DNA from: an uncultured Muribaculaceae bacterium
GTDB lineage: Bacteria > Bacteroidota > Bacteroidia > Bacteroidales > Muribaculaceae
Length of the DNA stretch: 58,348 nt
NCBI GenBank assembly: GCA_944321715.1
Contig: CALUMJ010000010.1
Coordinates: forward strand, 1 to 58,348
Direction: 5' to 3'
Shown here: in pieces, positions 35,743 through 44,999 of the stretch
Layout: the number at the start of each line of letters is the position of its first letter
Numbering within the stretch: position 1 is the stretch's first letter
The notes under the pieces: generated by a model
The model's database searches: none
What the model was told of the DNA's origin: nothing
What the model saw: the letters and a program-made list of their open reading frames with translations, nothing else
Translations under genes and position numbers: made by a program

Positions 35743-38367
35743 TTATTTTATCGCAATCTTTACTGTATGTTTTTCGCCACCTTGAGTCACACGCAGCAGA
35801 TATACTCCACGCTGAATGTCATCGATGGCAAATGTGCTCACCTTCGTGGTCAACGGCTGTTGCATTACACTGCGGCCATCAACGGCATACACTACCAGCG
35901 TGGCTGGTGTGTCGCTGTCGGCAAGCGTCACGTTCAGTGTATTGCCATCTTGTGCAGCAGTGAACAACTCGGCCTTGCGTGTGGCAAGCACGTTGCGAAC
36001 TGCCGACGGTCCCATGTTGATTTCGGTCACTACCGTATCAACATTCGATGCAATCACCTCGTTCTGTGCACGAATCAGGCTCTTGTAGTCGCTAACTTTC
36101 AAGTCGTTACCCATATCGAAGTACATAGTACCGCGCACGTCATTATCGATGATGAACTGCTGTTTTTGCTTCACAAGGGTTTGGCCATTGAAATAGTGAG
36201 TTACTCCGTTGCCATATACCCACTCGTTCAAGTCGGGGTCGAAATTGTCGTCGTTGTAACCGTTGTCAAACAAGTCTTTGTATCCACCCTCACCCGAATA
36301 ACGTTGCGTTGTCGGATATGAAAGCAGCAATTGTTCATCGGGATAGCCATAGCTGTTGAAACGATTATAAGCGAGCAAATAACGCTCATAATCTATTGTA
36401 TCCCAGTCGTAAATCTGCATGGTGAAGTAATCAACGCCCGAGAGCAGGTCAAGGTCGAAACCATCCCAGTTCCAGCCGTGCAGCGAGCACGAGAGTGTCT
36501 TCTCGGGATAATCTACCATTACTTCGTTAATCAGGCGGCCTACTACATTGTTATACATCGCCCATTGCTCGTCGTTGTTCATCCACTCAAGGTCAACGTC
36601 CAATCCGTCGAAGTCTTTAATCAATTCCTTGCAGTCGCGAATGAAGTTATCGACATGTTCCTCCTGATTGAGTACGTCGTGCCACCCTTCATTGGCGATG
36701 CCCGAAATCAGACCAAGGCGGAATTTATAACCCGTGTGGTTTTTATAGTAAGTGTCGCTAAGATACTGCACAATGGCCTTACAGCTTTGCGAGTCCTTAC
36801 CGATGTCGTCAGGGTCGTCACCCTTGTAGTAGGTACACAGAAATATGTTATCCCAAACGCCTATGTTCCACTCGTAACCTTCCACGGCATCGGTCGAAAT
36901 GACGTTTTGACGGTCACTACCCCAAATCATGAATTCGTCGATTTTACCCTTGAGGTTCTTACCTACGGTCATCGTGCTGCCATCGGCAAAATTTGGAACA
37001 CTCGTAATCGTCATATCGTTGCCACCGACAGTAACTGCGCCGACACTCGACGACATGCGGTGGTGCAATGTCGAAACAAATTCGCCATTTTCGTCATACT
37101 CACCTATGCCGATATATATCGGGTTGATGCCGCGTGATGTACCCACCGAACCGCGAGTTGGCTGCAGATACACGGCCACAAATTGCCACTTACCCACTTC
37201 GAGCTTATCGGGAAGCGTGGCAGTGGTGCCGCAAAGGTCAACAATGAGTTCGTGGTCGGCTTCGGCACCAAGTTTTACAACTATGCACTCGTCATCGCTG
37301 GCATAGTTAGAATAAATTTCGGCACCTTCTGTCCATTCGTCAATATAAACCCAGCCTTCTACCGTACCCCTTTGCGAAGGTTCATGTCCTGTAGCCGACT
37401 CGGTATTGAATGGCACACGAGCATATCCGGCGACCATCTGCGACCCCTCACCGTTGAACGACATCACGCCCGTGCGGCCTTCCCACTCTTCAATGTAATC
37501 AACATTGGTGGGCGTGCATGAATTATCTGGCCATTCGGGTATGACTGAACCGTCGGTTTGCAACTTGCCGGCAAGGAAAATCACGTCGTTGGTCATCAAA
37601 AACATATCACGGTCGATGTTGATGCGGTCGGTGAACCGTTGCATATTGGTGTAGCCAGCCACCACGCGGTAACGGAACAGCGCATTGTCGGTCACTTCAA
37701 CCTTGGTGACACCGTCAAGCACGCCATTGTGGTGATGCGAGCCATTTGCACAACGGTAGTCGTACAAGTTGGTTTCCAATCCGGCCTGGTCACATTTCCA
37801 ATAAGCGGCCAATGCGTCGTAATTGTCGTTGAAGCGGTTAAGCGTGTTTTGCCAGAAGAAATCTTCTTGTTCGAGCGCACGCGACCACACACGTATTTCG
37901 TCCATCTCGCCATGCAACCCCTCGGCAATCACGCAGTCGGGAGTGGTAAGTGCCGAAGCAGTAGGTTCAAAAGTCGCTGGCAACTCGCCGCTCACGCTCA
38001 CCTCGTTATTATTGACATAAGCCCGTACTACGCCATTGCTTATTGTTACGGTAAGTTGCGTCCAGTTGCCCACGACACCATCGGCAGTGAATGTGGCCGA
38101 ACCGTCGCCTGCCGACACAACAAACTCCCCTTCGGTTGCACCCATGTCGAGCGAGAAGTTGTCCTGCCCGATAAGAGTGGCCTGAGTCCATGCCGTCGGA
38201 CGCAGCCACATTTGCAGTGTGGCCTCACTTGCGTTGTCGAGTTCGGTGATGCCATACACCTCCACCCTACCTGTGCCGTCAGCATTGCTGATGGCAAGGT
38301 TGGTGGTTTGTGCAAATGCGCCAGCCGCCGATGCCGTCAAAAAAAGATATGTAAATAACCTTTTCAT
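35743..38367 (-). CDS. secreted LamG-GH18 glycosidase-like protein, T9SS cargo (paralogue 1)
   Basis: An 874-residue exported protein. Signal peptide 1-19. A first LamG/concanavalin-like domain at about 22-195 (EATLQMWLRPTAWTQATLIG, GLHGEMDEIRVWSRAL), a second at about 310-485 (RGTVEGWVYIDEWTEGAEIY, KGKIDEFMIWGSDR). The GH18 barrel spans about 495-790 with the catalytic signature DGLDVDLEW, the acid being E594, with D587, D590 and D592 in the DxxDxDxE arrangement. The last 75 residues are a T9SS sorting domain (LVVYAVDGRSVMQQPL, GVYLLRVTQGG). GH18 members cleave chitin or the chitobiose core of N-glycans; which applies here is unknown. Tandem paralogue upstream. Confidence 0.85.
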   Translation of the reverse strand: MKRLFTYLFLTASAAGAFAQTTNLAISNADGTGRVEVYGITELDNASEATLQMWLRPTAWTQATLIGQDNFSLDMGATEGEFVVSAGDGSATFTADGVVGNWTQLTVTISNGVVRAYVNNNEVSVSGELPATFEPTASALTTPDCVIAEGLHGEMDEIRVWSRALEQEDFFWQNTLNRFNDNYDALAAYWKCDQAGLETNLYDYRCANGSHHHNGVLDGVTKVEVTDNALFRYRVVAGYTNMQRFTDRINIDRDMFLMTNDVIFLAGKLQTDGSVIPEWPDNSCTPTNVDYIEEWEGRTGVMSFNGEGSQMVAGYARVPFNTESATGHEPSQRGTVEGWVYIDEWTEGAEIYSNYASDDECIVVKLGAEADHELIVDLCGTTATLPDKLEVGKWQFVAVYLQPTRGSVGTSRGINPIYIGIGEYDENGEFVSTLHHRMSSSVGAVTVGGNDMTITSVPNFADGSTMTVGKNLKGKIDEFMIWGSDRQNVISTDAVEGYEWNIGVWDNIFLCTYYKGDDPDDIGKDSQSCKAIVQYLSDTYYKNHTGYKFRLGLISGIANEGWHDVLNQEEHVDNFIRDCKELIKDFDGLDVDLEWMNNDEQWAMYNNVVGRLINEVMVDYPEKTLSCSLHGWNWDGFDLDLLSGVDYFTMQIYDWDTIDYERYLLAYNRFNSYGYPDEQLLLSYPTTQRYSGEGGYKDLFDNGYNDDNFDPDLNEWVYGNGVTHYFNGQTLVKQKQQFIIDNDVRGTMYFDMGNDLKVSDYKSLIRAQNEVIASNVDTVVTEINMGPSAVRNVLATRKAELFTAAQDGNTLNVTLADSDTPATLVVYAVDGRSVMQQPLTTKVSTFAIDDIQRGVYLLRVTQGGEKHTVKIAIK

Positions 38368-38378
38368 AAGAAAAATAG

Positions 38379-38482
38379 GCCCCCACCCGACCTCCCCCCA
38401 AAGGGGGAAGGAGGACTAAGTAATAAGCCACCCTGTGAACCACATAGTTGGCCTCCCCTTCGGGGGGAGGTCGGGTGGGGGC
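38379..38482. terminator. long GC-rich hairpin between the two GH18-like genes
   Basis: GCCCCCACCCGACCTCCCCC at the left (38379 on) pairs with the GGGGGAGGTCGGGTGGGGGC arm ending at 38482; inner arms (AAGGGGGAAGGAGG and CCTCCCCTTCGG) extend the fold. A- and T-rich runs flank both sides, so it may act as a terminator on either strand or as an mRNA-stability element. It resembles dispersed palindromes common in Bacteroidetes. Confidence 0.6.
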
Positions 38483-38497
38483 TTCTTTTTTATATTT

Positions 38498-41131
38498 TTA
38501 CTTAATAACTATCTTTACAGTATGTTTCTCGCTACCTTGAGTCACACGCAGCAGATATACTCCACGCTGCATGTCGTCAATAGCTACAGCAGTAACCTTG
38601 TCGTTCAGCGGCTGTTGCATCACTGCGCGGCCATCAACTGCATACACATCGAGCGTAGCAGGAACGTCGCCATCGGCAAGTGTCACATTGAGTGTCGAGC
38701 CATTCTGTGCAGCTGTGAACAATTCGGCTTTGCGTGTGGCAGCAATGCTTTGCACGCTCGACGGACCCATCGTCACTTCTGTAACCAATGTATCTACGTT
38801 GGCCGAAAGCACATCGTTCTGTGTGCGAATCAAGCTCTTATAGTCGTCCATCGGCAGGTCATTTGCCATGTCAAAGTACATGATGCCAGCCAAGTCATTG
38901 TCAATCACATATTGAGCCTTCTGCCTCAACTGAGTCTGGCCAGTGAAATAGTAGGTCTTTCCGCCAGTAGTCCACTTGTCCAAGTCGGGGTCAAAAGTGT
39001 CGTCGTTGTAACCATAACTGTCAAAGAGGTCTTTGTAACCTTCTTCCGACGAACCAGTCATGATGAGCGTTGCGTATGACATCTCGATTTTGTCTTTGCC
39101 GAAGCCCCATGCAAGCCATGCATCGCCATATTGTTTATAGCGGTCGTATGTCGGGAAGATATTCGGGCCATATTGCTGGAATGTGAAGTAATCGACACCG
39201 TCGAGCAACGTCTTGTCAAATCCGCCGTACGACACTTCGTGCAGCGAGCAAGAGAAAGTCTTCTCGGGAGCCTCGCTCATCACTTCTTCAATCAAGCGAC
39301 GTACAACGTTGTTATATACGTTCCATTGGCTGTCGCCATACATCCACTCAAGGTCAACATCAAGTCCATCACACAAAGCAAGCATTTCTTTTGCGTCACG
39401 AACAAGGTTGTCAACACATTCCTCTTTGTTGAAAACATTCAACCAACCGCTGTTGGCCAAGCCCGAAAGTATGCCCACACGAATCTTTGCACCACGATAA
39501 CCATCGTAGTAGCTACGCATAAATTCAATCACGCCTGGTATGCTTTGCGAATCCTTACCCATATCATCGGGGTCGTCGCACTTGAAATACGAGCAAAGGA
39601 AGATGTCGTTCCAAGAACCTGTGTTCCACGTATAGCCCTTGGTGGCATCGTTGGCAATCGACCCTTGACGGTCGCTACCCCAAATCATAAATTCGTCGAT
39701 TTTGCCACTGAAGTTCTTACCTATTGTCATCGTCGCGCCTTCATTGAAGTTTGGCACAGTTGTGATTGTCATGTCGTTGCCGCCAACAGTCACAGAGCCA
39801 ACACTTGATGACATACGATGGTGGATGGTCGAAGTGAACTCGCCATTCTCGTCATATCCACCTATACCTATATATATAGGGTTGATGCCACGAGATGTAC
39901 CCACCGCACCGCGAGTTGGCTGCAGATACACGGCCACATATTGCCACTTACCCACTTCAAGCTTGTCGGCAAGCGTACCAGTAGTGCCGCAGAAGTCAAC
40001 AACGAGTTCATGCCCGGTTTCACTACCAAGTTTGATGATTACACATTCATCATCGCTTATATAGTTGGAATAAATCTCGGCACCTTCGTTCCATTCGTCA
40101 ATGTAAACCCAGCATTCGTATGTGGCACGTTGCGTTGCCTCGTGGCCGGTAGAAGTTGTGGGGTTAAAAGGTACACGTGCGTCGGCCGACACCATTTGAG
40201 AACCTTCGCCATTAAACGATATTACGCCCGTTCGGCCTTCCCATTCGTCAATGTAATCAACATTAGTCGGCGTACCGCTATTGTCGGGCATTTCGGGGAA
40301 GAGCGAACCATCTTCTTGCACCTTGGCCGACAGCAATATCACGTCGTTGGTCAGCAAGAACATATCACGGCTTATATATGGACGGTCGGTAAAGCGCATG
40401 ATGCTCGGCACATAGCCGGTCACACGGCGATAGCGGAAAGCGGCGTTGTCGGTCACTTCCACGCGGGTCACGCCACTGAACTCGCCATGATGTCCGCCTC
40501 CATCAATGTGCTTGTAGTCCACAAGGTTGGGGCATTGGTCTTGGTCGCATTTCCAGTATGCTGCAAGTGCGTCGTCGTTGGGATTCCACTTGTTCAGCGT
40601 GTTTTGCCAATAGAAATCGTCCTGTGTCAATGCGCTGGTCCACACGCGCATTTCGTCCATCTCGCCATGCAGCCCCTCGGCTATCACGCACCCGAGGTCG
40701 TCGGCGGCAAGTGTGGTGGCGGCAAACTCGGTATCGAGGTCGCCCGTGACACTGGCTGCTTCATTATTTATATAAGCGTTTACCACGCCTTGGCTCACTG
40801 TTATAGTCAGTTGCGACCATGTGTTCACAAGGTCGTCTGTGGCGGTTATTGTCGCCGACTTGTCGCCAGCCGCCACTATGAATTGCCCGGCTGTGGCACC
40901 CATCTCAATCGAGAAATTATCTTGCCCTATGAGAGTCGCTTGCGTCCACGCCGTCGGCCGCAGCCACATTTGGAATGTTGCTTCCGAGCTTCCGTCAAGC
41001 TCGGTGATGGTATATACCGATACCTTGCCCGTACCGTCGGCATTGCTGATGGCATAGTTGGTGGTCTGCGCCGACACCGTTGCCGCAGTCATTGCCGCAA
41101 GGGCAAAAGCACCTGTCAATATCTTGTTCAT
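38498..41131 (-). CDS. secreted LamG-GH18 glycosidase-like protein, T9SS cargo (paralogue 2)
   Basis: An 877-residue protein with the same layout as its neighbour: signal peptide (1-21), LamG at about 24-197 and 310-487, GH18 barrel about 497-795 with CDGLDVDLEW (catalytic E595), and a T9SS sorting domain (LDVYAVDGRAVMQQPL, GVYLLRVTQGSEKHTVKIVIK). Long blocks are identical with paralogue 1, showing a tandem duplication, but the substrate-side loops after the catalytic glutamate differ (EVSYGGFDKTLLDG versus GWNWDGFDLDLLSG), suggesting different substrate fit. First gene of the GH18-GH18-SusC-SusD order on the minus strand. Confidence 0.85.
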   Translation of the reverse strand: MNKILTGAFALAAMTAATVSAQTTNYAISNADGTGKVSVYTITELDGSSEATFQMWLRPTAWTQATLIGQDNFSIEMGATAGQFIVAAGDKSATITATDDLVNTWSQLTITVSQGVVNAYINNEAASVTGDLDTEFAATTLAADDLGCVIAEGLHGEMDEMRVWTSALTQDDFYWQNTLNKWNPNDDALAAYWKCDQDQCPNLVDYKHIDGGGHHGEFSGVTRVEVTDNAAFRYRRVTGYVPSIMRFTDRPYISRDMFLLTNDVILLSAKVQEDGSLFPEMPDNSGTPTNVDYIDEWEGRTGVISFNGEGSQMVSADARVPFNPTTSTGHEATQRATYECWVYIDEWNEGAEIYSNYISDDECVIIKLGSETGHELVVDFCGTTGTLADKLEVGKWQYVAVYLQPTRGAVGTSRGINPIYIGIGGYDENGEFTSTIHHRMSSSVGSVTVGGNDMTITTVPNFNEGATMTIGKNFSGKIDEFMIWGSDRQGSIANDATKGYTWNTGSWNDIFLCSYFKCDDPDDMGKDSQSIPGVIEFMRSYYDGYRGAKIRVGILSGLANSGWLNVFNKEECVDNLVRDAKEMLALCDGLDVDLEWMYGDSQWNVYNNVVRRLIEEVMSEAPEKTFSCSLHEVSYGGFDKTLLDGVDYFTFQQYGPNIFPTYDRYKQYGDAWLAWGFGKDKIEMSYATLIMTGSSEEGYKDLFDSYGYNDDTFDPDLDKWTTGGKTYYFTGQTQLRQKAQYVIDNDLAGIMYFDMANDLPMDDYKSLIRTQNDVLSANVDTLVTEVTMGPSSVQSIAATRKAELFTAAQNGSTLNVTLADGDVPATLDVYAVDGRAVMQQPLNDKVTAVAIDDMQRGVYLLRVTQGSEKHTVKIVIK

Positions 41132-41372
41132 ATTATATATGGGTAAAATAGGTTTGTTTTGCTATATTGTTTAGGACGTATGTAATGGTTGCAGTTTCTT
41201 TGCAATTGCTTGGCTATGCGCAAAGCGTAACAATCACGAAACGAGAGGCTGCCACACCCACCCATCGTGCTACTTTGGCATCAATTTCTCATTTTTTTGG
41301 GGAACAACGATTTATTTTGGTCACAATGGCGCAAGGCGTTCATGCAACCAAAATCGAGGAAAAGGGAAACAT

Positions 41373-41467
41373 CGTAGGGACGCACGGCTCGTGCGTCCGT
41401 ATGCAGGTTATAACATTACACCCAAATGCGGTGTAAAAACGGACGCACGAACCGTGCGTCCCTACGA
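41373..41467. repeat. palindromic repeat core, type 1, copy G (lacking outer ends)
   Basis: Only the inner arms are present: CGTAGGGACGCACGGCTCGT and CGGACGCACGAACCGTGCGT, with a short middle (about 40 bp). The TGTATCAAAAT ends are missing. It lies in the 347-bp gap between two minus-strand T9SS genes; nothing else is seen there except the 5' region of the GH18 gene. Confidence 0.7.
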
Positions 41468-41478
41468 GTTTATGATTT

Positions 41479-42615
41479 TTACAGAATTACCTTCTTGGCT
41501 GTGCCACCAACCTTAACAACGTAAACGCCGTTGGCACCTTCCATGTCGATAGTTTCAACAGTAGCAGGAGCAGCAACCTTCTTAACCATAGCACCGCTGA
41601 GGTTGTAAACCTCGATGGCTGCATCGGCATCGATTACTGTAATACCACCATTGGCAGCAGTTACAACAACATCGTTGCTCAACACGCTTTCAACCGAAGT
41701 AGTTGCAGGTTTGTCGGTATATTCTTGATATACTTCAGCTCCTGGAACATTTGCATCGTCGATATTGTCTATCACTTCGATTCTCGGGCTGCGGAACAAG
41801 ATAGTAGAAGCATTTGCGACATTAATGAGGTTCATCTTTATCACGATAGGCAACTCCTTGTAATCAGAAGCGCTGTTATCATTGAGAGTCACATCAATCA
41901 CTGTCTTCATCCAATCTTCCTTATAGCCACCATAGAATGTGGTGTATGCGGTGCGATAGCCACCATCAGCCAAACCTGTGTTTTGGTCTATGCCATCCCA
42001 GTGAGAAGTTCCGATTTGGAATTGGATTTGAGCTTGTTCAAGGTCGGTGATTACACGAGTGTACCACGAAATTCGGTAGTTCCTTCCAGCAGCCATAGGC
42101 TTTTGAGAATCTTCGTTACCGCTAAGCCAGAACAATGTGGTATTGCCGTAAGTACCCGAAGACACTTCCCAAGGTGTGCCACCGGCATAATTCCTATATG
42201 CCTCAGGAGCAGCATCACCCACGATGCACAATACATTTTCTTGCCAGGTTTCACCAGTTCCAGTTTCGGTAAAGTTAAGCTTAACAATGCGCGAAGCGTC
42301 ATAGAACGGTTCGAAAGCAGCAAAAGTGCCCTCTACGTCAGTCCAAGCAGAAGAGCTTTGGCCAGTTTGACCATTCAGGCCATTCATTGCAACAAATACG
42401 CCACCCAGACCATCGTCAGCGCCACGGTAAGGAGCCTGACCGCCCCAAGCACACGAAGCCATATCTTTGCGGAAAATAGCTTCTGCACTACCTTCAGCCA
42501 TTTGGTCGAAACGCCAATATTGAGGCGCCAAGTTAGCAGCATCATTTGGCATGTCAGCAGCCATCATGCCCAAAGTGCACAATGCAGCAGCCGATAAAAG
42601 TAAACTTTTCTTCAT
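41479..42615 (-). CDS. secreted T9SS cargo protein of unknown function
   Basis: A 378-residue exported protein. Signal peptide MKKSLLLSAAALCTLGMMA. Residues about 25-290 form one beta-rich domain resembling carbohydrate-binding or jelly-roll folds (YRISWYTRVITDLEQAQIQF, SASDYKELPIVIKMNL). The C-terminal 75 residues form a T9SS sorting domain (IEVYNLSGAMVKKVAA, GANGVYVVKVGG, KKVIL). It precedes the GH18 genes on the same strand, so it may bind the same glycan. It has a strong promoter 440 bp upstream, giving an unusually long leader. Confidence 0.75.
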   Translation of the reverse strand: MKKSLLLSAAALCTLGMMAADMPNDAANLAPQYWRFDQMAEGSAEAIFRKDMASCAWGGQAPYRGADDGLGGVFVAMNGLNGQTGQSSSAWTDVEGTFAAFEPFYDASRIVKLNFTETGTGETWQENVLCIVGDAAPEAYRNYAGGTPWEVSSGTYGNTTLFWLSGNEDSQKPMAAGRNYRISWYTRVITDLEQAQIQFQIGTSHWDGIDQNTGLADGGYRTAYTTFYGGYKEDWMKTVIDVTLNDNSASDYKELPIVIKMNLINVANASTILFRSPRIEVIDNIDDANVPGAEVYQEYTDKPATTSVESVLSNDVVVTAANGGITVIDADAAIEVYNLSGAMVKKVAAPATVETIDMEGANGVYVVKVGGTAKKVIL

Positions 42616-43640
42616 AATTGTTTGTTTTTAGTGGTTGTTTATTAGTTTGTTTTTTATTTCATACCATTCTGCCATCCATCACCCTCCGTGAAAGCATAAG
42701 CCCCAAGAAGCGCAGAAGCCGCAAAAGTCCCATTAGCGGCACTTCACACCCTCTGCGGCAACGCCGGCACGCAAGAGGCATCAGAAACAGCACAATGGTT
42801 TGAATTATTCATGTTGTTTATGTTCTTTAGTAGTTTCTATATTCCTGTTTTCGTTCAATCAAGCAATAAACGCATACTCGGCATGACTGTTTGTCAGCCC
42901 CTTAACTTTTCAGAAAGAAAACCAGCAAGTTTTCATGTTGAAATACCCAAAGCGGCACCTGCCATTTTCCTTCCGTTATAAGTCCAAAAACAAGCCTGAA
43001 CCGCTCCTCATTTTCTTTCAAAATCCCGCCATCACATAATATCTAACGGCATTTTGTTGATGCAAATATAAGCATAGTTTTTATTCCGTGCAAAATATTT
43101 TACGCATTCTTTGCTAAAATAGTGTCATACCGACATTTACAACCCCATTTTTTCTTTCGCCGCATCACGGCGGCGCATTGGCATTTTACCATTTGACGGC
43201 ATTCTGTCTATCCGCCGCGCAGCAACAACACCCTGCGGCAAAAACCGTCCACCACCACACTCCCATGTTACAGCCACTTAAACCACCAGCCTCTAAATAA
43301 CGCCGTTAACTACTAATTAGCAGTACACCCCAATTACCATTTCTATACATAAAACCCGATAACGCATATCGCACAAAAATCTGAACTGCTGCAATTTACC
43401 CACCCCCAAGTTGGAAAAATTAAAAAAACACATAACCTACCAGAAAACACACACGCATAATTTCAAACGCCCATAAAGTCGTTATTTGGAATGCACTTGC
43501 TGCCACCCCCTCCAAAGCCCCCTCCCAACACGCAGCCACGACTATCATTATATTAAATGATTCTCCGCAAAAACGTGAACAAATCGACAGGAATGCTTAG
43601 GTCGGCGAGAGTTCCTGCAACTCCGCCTTAACGAGCTATG
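42616..43640. other. long intergenic region, no gene seen
   Basis: About 1 kb without a convincing coding frame on either strand. From 42616 to about 43056 it is predicted 5' leader of the minus-strand T9SS gene. Beyond the promoter (43063-43094) it is AT-rich sequence of unknown content up to the repeat cluster at 43643. Confidence 0.5.
43063..43094 (-). promoter_or_regulatory. Bacteroidetes-type promoter, minus strand, for the T9SS protein
   Basis: On the minus strand TTTG (43094-43091) and TATATTTG (43070-43063) are 20 bp apart, an excellent -33/-7 match. The next minus-strand start codon is at 42615, which implies a leader of about 440 nt. Confidence 0.65.
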
Positions 43641-43642
43641 TG

Positions 43643-44171
43643 GGTCGGCGAAGCCGTCCAACTTTCACGTAACCGCCGGTGACAAGGGGGTGTATCAAAA
43701 TTGCATATTTGTAACATCGTAGAGCCGTAGCGCGCCGCACGGCTCGTTTATTACCACATTGTAAGTGTTTGTCACACAATTGGATGCAATCTACACAGAC
43801 GAGCCGCGGCGCGCCACGGCTCTACATAATTGCCTGTCTGTAATTGCTGATTGTTTCAGGCATCGCTATTTTGATACACCCTCGTTACCGCCACAGTGCA
43901 AGGGCGGCGAAGCCGTCCAACTCTCATGTAACCGGCGGTGACAAGCCCCAACGGGGCGCAGGAACCGTCGGAAAGAACGCCCCACTGTAATGGGCCTCAA
44001 GGAGGTCCAACGTGCCACCACAAAACTCATGTTGCCATATCTGTGCCGGTTCGCAATGGAGCTTCGTTCGACCTCTTCGAGGCCGTTTCGCTGGTACACC
44101 CTTTCCGACGGTTCCTGCGCCCCGTTGGGGCTTGTCACCGCCGGTTAATGCAAGTGGTACGGCTTCGCCGC
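43643..44171. repeat. composite repeat cluster next to the RAYT gene, with type 2 copy H
   Basis: A unit CGGCGAAGCCGTCCAACT...CGGTGACAAG occurs directly at about 43643 and 43903 and inverted at about 44136-44171. Between the first two lies a type 2 palindromic repeat (43686-43883, ends GGGGGTGTATCAAAATTGC / ATTTTGATACACCCTC, arms AGAGCCGTAGCGCGCCGCAC and GCGGCGCGCCACGGCTCTAC). From 43930 to 44155 a 50-bp inverted repeat (CAAGCCCCAACGGGGCGCAG and complement) encloses about 120 bp. Overlapping frames here with TSPNGAQEPSER and RRFLRPVGACHRRL come from this repeat and are not genes. Confidence 0.7.
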
Positions 44172-44269
44172 ACTATATAGTGGATTAAATGAGATTGCCT
44201 AAGTTTTACATAGGCATATCAGCACCGCTTGAAACATTTTACTAAATTTGCAAACAAATACCAAGCGCA

Positions 44270-44722
44270 ATGAGCTACTCCAAAATCTTATACCACATAG
44301 TATTCCGCACCAAACGCAGCCTCCCGGCAATCTGCGAGGAACACGAAAAGGCACTTTACTCCTATATTTGGGGATTCCTCAAAAATCGCTCCTGCTTTCT
44401 CTATCGAATAGGCGGAACGCCCGACCACATACGCATTCTCGTGCAAGTGCCAGTCACTGAATATATGCCCGACCTTATACGCGACATGAAAACCGCCGCA
44501 CATCGTTTTGTTGCCGACAACCACAGCAAATTTCCATTGTTCGATGGTTGGGGAAAGTCGTACTGTGCCCTATCGGTGTCGTATGGCGACAGGACACGAA
44601 TAATCAATTACATCAAAGGGCAAAAGGAACACCACCGCAAAGCGTCATTGGCAGACGAACTAAAAAACATCTTCAAAGAGCATGATGTCGAATATGACAC
44701 AAGATACCTGTTCACTGACTGA
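44270..44722 (+). CDS. RAYT / IS200-like Y1 transposase, HUH motif altered
   Basis: A 150-residue single-strand transposase of the Y1 (IS200/IS605, REP-associated) type. Typical parts: KILYHIVFRTKRSLPAI at the start, the metal-binding position DHIRILVQVP, and NYIKGQKEHHRK with the catalytic tyrosine Y114. The HUH motif reads H53-I-R55 instead of H-x-H; one base change (CAC to CGC at 44432-44434) explains it and would weaken metal binding. No TnpB partner. It lies beside a dense cluster of palindromic repeats, the usual company of RAYTs, so it may have mobilised them. Confidence 0.85.
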   Translation: MSYSKILYHIVFRTKRSLPAICEEHEKALYSYIWGFLKNRSCFLYRIGGTPDHIRILVQVPVTEYMPDLIRDMKTAAHRFVADNHSKFPLFDGWGKSYCALSVSYGDRTRIINYIKGQKEHHRKASLADELKNIFKEHDVEYDTRYLFTD

Positions 44723-44750
44723 AATCAGCTTTGCAATGCCCAACGCACGC

Positions 44751-44997
44751 CTACAATTCCAGCGAATTGTCCTTCAAAAGGAAGTCATATATGCTCTCAT
44801 AGTGGTAATTCCTGCGTCATCTCTCATGACCGGACACTCCTCGCCAACAATGATGAGTTTCTTGAACGAATCATCAACCTTCAGCAACGAAGCTCGCTCC
44901 TGCCGCACCGCCTCATTCCTGTTATTACCTTTATCATGCCATTACGCTGCAACGACACGAGTTCATCAATATATTTTCTCCGTTCTATTCGTTCCAT
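44751..44997 (-). pseudogene. remnant of a DUF4143-type AAA ATPase, internally deleted
   Basis: Reading the minus strand from ATG at 44997: MERIERRKYIDELVSLQRNG then MIKVITGMRRCGRSEL, the N-terminus and P-loop of COG1373/DUF4143 ATPases (usual form GIRRCGKST). Directly after a shift come LKVDDSFKKLIIVGEECPVM and RDDAGITTM, then after a second shift IYDFLLKDNSLEL-stop, which is the family's normal C-terminus. About 300 residues between them are missing. The P-loop lysine is also changed to arginine. Clearly a dead gene. Confidence 0.75.
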
Positions 44998-44999
44998 GC

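Noticed and set aside
43866-44180. Two opposite frames with TSPNGAQEPSER and RRFLRPVGACHRRL
   Set aside because: Both arise from one inverted repeat read from either side, so they are repeat artefacts rather than genes.
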